Shown: piece by piece, positions 5,844 to 8,587 of the stretch
Layout of the letters: every line of letters begins with the position of its first letter
How positions within the stretch are numbered: position 1 is the first letter of the stretch
Source of the DNA: a bacterium
GTDB taxonomy: Bacteria > SZUA-79 > Acidulodesulfobacterales > Acidulodesulfobacteraceae
Length of the DNA stretch: 8,587 nucleotides
NCBI GenBank assembly: GCA_021821565.1
Contig: JAKACI010000051.1
Coordinates: forward strand, 1 to 8,587
Direction: 5' to 3'
Made by a program: the position numbers and the translations under genes
Notes under the pieces: model-generated
What the model was told of the DNA's origin: nothing
Database searches by the model: none
What the model saw: the letters and a program-made list of their open reading frames with translations, nothing else

Positions 5844-7328
5844 ATGAAATCTATACTTATAATAGATGATGAAGAAAGCATAAGGAAATCTCTTGAAGGT
5901 ATTTTTGTCGATGAGGGATACAGCGTAATTTCCGAAGAATTCGGAAAAGAAGGGCTTAAAATTTTTTCAGAAAAATTGCCTAATGCGGTATTGCTTGATA
6001 TTTGGCTGCCTGACAGCGAGGGGATTAGTATTCTGAATTCTATGGTTAAAATTAATAAAAATATTCCAGTAATAATGATATCGGGACATTCCGATATTGA
6101 TACGGCAATTAAAACAATAAAAATGGGTGCCTATGATTTTATAGAAAAACCTCTTTCTTTAGATAGAGTTCTTATAACCGTTGAAAATGCGCTAAAATTT
6201 AATGAATTAAATGAAAAAAAAATTACTCTTGCACAGAGTACATTAAGATATGAAGATGAATTAATAGGCAATTCCGAAAAAATTAAAGATTTGAAAAGCA
6301 GAATATTAAAAGCGGCGGTTTCCAATGCACCTATTTTAATCATGGGGGAAAATGGAACGGGAAAAGAATTAGTTGCCAAATCCCTGCATTTTAATAGTTC
6401 AAGGCGGGAAGAACCGTTCATTGCTATTAATTGCGCCGCAGTGCCTGAAGACTTGATAGAAAGCGAGCTATTCGGTCACGAAAAGGGAGCTTTTACTAGC
6501 GCTTTAGCGCGTAAGAAGGGTAAGTTTGAACTTGCGGACGGAGGAACCCTTTTTCTTGATGAAATAGGCGATATGAGTTTAAGAATGCAGTCAAAGATAT
6601 TAAGAATTTTACAGGATAACAAGTTTCAGCGTGTCGGAGGAGAATCCACCATAGAAGTTAACACTAGAATTATTGCTGCAACAAATAAGAATCTTGAAGA
6701 TGAGATAAAAAAAGGCAATTTCAGGAGCGATTTATTTTTTAGGTTGAACGTTATACCGTTTTTTATCCCGCCGTTGAGGGAAAGAAAAGAAGATATACCA
6801 GTGCTTATTAATTATTTTATTGACAAATTTAATCATGGTAATAAACAAAAATTGGGCATAGTTATTGAAGATAATGCAGAAGATGATGTAATGGAGCTTT
6901 TTAAAAATTATTTATGGAAAGGCAACGTAAGAGAATTAAAAAACATTATAGAAAGATTTGCAATAATGCATTACGGCAGTAAAATAACAAAACAGGACGT
7001 GTCGGATGAATTAAAAATAGACGCCGAAAAGTGCATCAATAACAATGATGATTATAACAGAGGTAAGATAAGCAGCAGATTAGAGAATAATATATGTATA
7101 GAACAAGACAATAAGATAGTAAGTAAATATATTAATATCAATTCCTTAAGAGAAGCAAAAGAAGCATTTGAGAAAGATTATATAGTAGTAAAATTACAAG
7201 AAAATAATTTTAATATTTCAAACACTGCCAAAAAAATAGGAATGTCCCGCAGAAATCTTCACAATAGAATAATTTTACTAAATATTGATAGCCATATTCA
7301 TAATATTAGCACTGAAATTAAAGAGTGA
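5844..7328 (+). CDS. ntrX: NtrX-like sigma-54-dependent response regulator
   Basis: Cytoplasmic bacterial enhancer-binding protein that, when phosphorylated by its kinase, should remodel sigma-54 RNA polymerase. The 494 aa contain a receiver domain at about 1-120 (acidic D8/D9, phospho-acceptor D52 in LDIWLPD, S80, K102 in EKPLS, the NtrX-typical segment) and an AAA+ domain at about 140-375. The AAA+ domain has Walker A GENGTGKE (168-175), the sigma-54 contact loop as GAFTSA rather than GAFTGA (215-220), Walker B GGTLFLDEIGD (233-243), the sensor I region AATN (278-281), the arginine segment FRSDLFFR (293-300) and sensor II WKGNVREL (358-365). A Fis-type HTH lies at about 455-477 (TAKKIGMSRRNLHNRI). 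The linker at about 390-436 is long and Asn/Asp-rich, and about 12 residues trail the HTH; both make the protein longer than typical NtrX. A good SD (AGAAAGG) lies 8 nt before the ATG. It forms a two-gene operon with ntrY. Confidence 0.93.
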   Translation: MKSILIIDDEESIRKSLEGIFVDEGYSVISEEFGKEGLKIFSEKLPNAVLLDIWLPDSEGISILNSMVKINKNIPVIMISGHSDIDTAIKTIKMGAYDFIEKPLSLDRVLITVENALKFNELNEKKITLAQSTLRYEDELIGNSEKIKDLKSRILKAAVSNAPILIMGENGTGKELVAKSLHFNSSRREEPFIAINCAAVPEDLIESELFGHEKGAFTSALARKKGKFELADGGTLFLDEIGDMSLRMQSKILRILQDNKFQRVGGESTIEVNTRIIAATNKNLEDEIKKGNFRSDLFFRLNVIPFFIPPLRERKEDIPVLINYFIDKFNHGNKQKLGIVIEDNAEDDVMELFKNYLWKGNVRELKNIIERFAIMHYGSKITKQDVSDELKIDAEKCINNNDDYNRGKISSRLENNICIEQDNKIVSKYININSLREAKEAFEKDYIVVKLQENNFNISNTAKKIGMSRRNLHNRIILLNIDSHIHNISTEIKE

Positions 7329-7412
7329 ATGAGATTTAAATATAAATAAAAAATTATTTGAAATTGACCGTATCCATAATATAATATTAGCGCTGAAATT
7401 AAAGAATTAATG
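7300..7412 (+). repeat. direct repeat of the ntrX 3' end, offset 81 nt
   Basis: The 32 nt at 7300-7331, which code for the last NtrX residues and the stop, recur at 7381-7412 with about 28 identities. The offset is 81 nt, a multiple of three, and the second copy keeps the same frame: NISTEIKE in the gene, NISAEIKE in the copy. Weaker similarity extends about 30 nt further upstream of each copy. Stops separate the two, so the second copy is not translated as part of NtrX. It reads as a decayed tandem duplication. Confidence 0.7.
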
Positions 7413-7509
7413 CCTAAAACTTGTTCAATAATTTTTTTTAAAAATAAAATGATTATTTTTTATGCAATATTTTTGATAAAAATTTAATTTAATTTAAACT
7501 AAATTAAAT

Positions 7510-7535
7510 ATGCAGTATGCAGTATGCAGTATGCA
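7510..7535 (+). repeat. heptanucleotide tandem repeat (ATGCAGT) x3 plus a partial unit
   Basis: Three perfect ATGCAGT units (7510-7516, 7517-7523, 7524-7530) are followed by ATGCA. It lies directly after an A/T hairpin (7487-7509) and directly before a long T/A run. Perfect unit identity suggests recent slippage or a dispersed short tandem repeat family. Confidence 0.9.
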
Positions 7536-7638
7536 ATTTTTTTTTATTTTTTTATTTATTATTTTTAGTATTGTTTAAAAAAAATCTGAATAATTCTTTG
7601 CCGACATTCGTCTTCAAATAATATATTTTACCTATCAA

Positions 7639-7722
7639 AGTCATTCCTGCGAAAGCAGGAATCAGGCATCCCATGTACTTTTAAATACCCCATATTTTCT
7701 AACAGAGGATTAGAGGTGTAGA
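7639..7722 (+). repeat. interspersed repeat, copy C (plus orientation)
   Basis: AAGTCATT is followed by a perfect 8-bp inverted repeat ATTCCTGC / GCAGGAAT with tetraloop GAAA (7643-7662), then AATCAGGCAT, a middle section containing AATACCCC, and a diverged copy of the tail module at 7697-7714. It aligns with copy B over about 80 nt, so the repeat unit is much longer than the 20-bp palindrome. Confidence 0.75.
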
Positions 7723-7763
7723 TAAGTGTTGAAAATAAAAAATAAATATAAATAAATATAAAG

Positions 7764-7780
7764 GCAATGTAGAGTATTGC
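7764..7780. promoter_or_regulatory. inverted repeat GCAAT-N7-ATTGC upstream of the sigma-54 promoter
   Basis: A perfect 5-bp inverted repeat with a 7-nt spacer, 17 bp in all, centred about 56 nt upstream of the predicted start of the sigma-54 promoter. Size and symmetry resemble enhancer sites of NtrC-type activators, which bind 17-bp dyads, although those usually lie farther upstream and the half-site here is not the NtrC consensus. It is a candidate activator site only. Confidence 0.3.
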
Positions 7781-7801
7781 ACAGTATTAAAATTATAAAT
7801 T

Positions 7802-7817
7802 TGGCATTATTATTGCA
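7802..7817 (+). promoter_or_regulatory. sigma-54 (-24/-12) promoter upstream of glnB
   Basis: TGGCA at 7802-7806 and TTGCA at 7813-7817 give the obligatory GG and GC dinucleotides (7803-7804 and 7815-7816) exactly 10 nt apart, as in the TGGCAC-N5-TTGCA consensus. The predicted transcription start is near 7828. The next gene on this strand is glnB, often sigma-54 controlled in proteobacteria, but its ATG is about 268 nt downstream. An activator of the NtrC/NtrX class would be required, and one is encoded just upstream. Confidence 0.8.
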
Positions 7818-7921
7818 AGGATATAAAAAGAATTTTTTAATAAAATTCATAATTAATCAATATTTTAATAATTAAAATTTCAAGCAGTTAATATTGGAAT
7901 TTGGGTATTAAGCTGCAAACC

Positions 7922-8002
7922 ATGAAATTTATCTCAATTCACAAGATATGCTGGCTTATTCTAAGTAAACGCATTAAATTAAAGGTGCTATATAGTTTTT
8001 GA
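7922..8002 (+). CDS. possible 26-aa small ORF in the glnB leader
   Basis: ATG at 7922 and TGA at 8000-8002 frame 26 codons starting MKFISIHKICW. The peptide is basic with a short hydrophobic stretch. No Shine-Dalgarno sequence precedes it, and a frame of this length is expected by chance. It is noted because it lies wholly inside the long leader between the sigma-54 promoter and glnB. Confidence 0.12.
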   Translation: MKFISIHKICWLILSKRIKLKVLYSF

Positions 8003-8068
8003 TATGGCAATTAATATATATAAATTGGCGTCCGTTTTTAAAAATTTAATTATTTTTAAAAATTATAA

Positions 8069-8434
<366 letters not shown>

Positions 8435-8485
8435 CCAATTTTAATTTATTTTTTATTTATTAATTAATATTTCAAAAATTTAATA

Positions 8486-8518
8486 ACTTATAATTATTAT
8501 AAGTCGTTTATTATAAGT
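8486..8518. repeat. cluster of inverted and direct repeats after glnB
   Basis: ACTTATAA at 8486-8493 pairs perfectly with TTATAAGT at 8497-8504 (3-nt loop). The 11-mer TTATTATAAGT occurs at 8494-8504 and again at 8508-8518, a 14-nt period. The hairpin is not followed by a T tract, so a simple intrinsic terminator is doubtful. It may be a regulator site or alternative RNA hairpins ahead of the next gene. Confidence 0.45.
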
Positions 8519-8587
8519 AATCATAATATTTAATTGTATTTTCAAAATTGTCGGTGTAGATCATTAGAGTCGTCATTTTATTAAAAA

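Noticed and set aside
7440..7509. A/T-only hairpins as an intrinsic terminator for ntrX
   Set aside because: Stems lack G-C pairs and the U tract is not directly attached, so stability is doubtful in a region where A/T palindromes are frequent.
7510..7535. Heptamer array as a CRISPR array
   Set aside because: The units are 7 nt with no spacers, so it is a simple tandem repeat.

Overview
This is a strongly AT-rich window whose proteins resemble those of low-GC Gram-negative, deltaproteobacterium-like lineages. The evidence is the nadC-birA-coaX gene order, an NtrY/NtrX-type two-component pair, a canonical PII protein and one near-perfect sigma-54 promoter. Codon use is AT-driven throughout (many ATA, AGA, AAA and TTA codons), and no gene stands out as foreign. 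The exact lineage cannot be fixed from the sequence alone.

Layout. Positions 1-2678 hold a plus-strand cofactor cluster: the tail of an unidentified gene, nadC (NAD synthesis), birA (biotin-protein ligase without a DNA-binding domain) and coaX (type III pantothenate kinase, first step to CoA). A minus-strand PhnP-like metallo-beta-lactamase-fold hydrolase (2675-3433) converges on coaX, and the two stop codons overlap within the tetranucleotide TTAA. The 453-nt gap at 3434-3886 lies between divergent genes and carries two oppositely oriented copies of an interspersed repeat. Positions 3887-7328 encode an NtrY-like membrane histidine kinase with a reduced sensor region and an NtrX-like sigma-54 activator. 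The 758-nt gap at 7329-8086 holds a decayed duplication of the ntrX tail, a heptamer tandem repeat, a third copy of the interspersed repeat and a -24/-12 promoter. It ends in glnB (8096-8434), which has an ideal ribosome binding site. The last 153 nt hold a cluster of short direct and inverted repeats.

How the parts fit together. NtrY and NtrX are expected to form a phosphorelay that activates RNA polymerase carrying sigma-54. The only convincing sigma-54 promoter lies just downstream, upstream of glnB, so an NtrX-to-glnB regulatory link is plausible but unproven. PII would then report 2-oxoglutarate, ATP and glutamine status. The nadC/birA/coaX cluster looks like housekeeping cofactor supply.

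I found no CRISPR array, transposase, tRNA or rRNA. The most notable non-genic signals are the three-copy repeat family, two of whose copies form a MITE/BIME-like inverted pair, and the sigma-54 promoter with its long leader.
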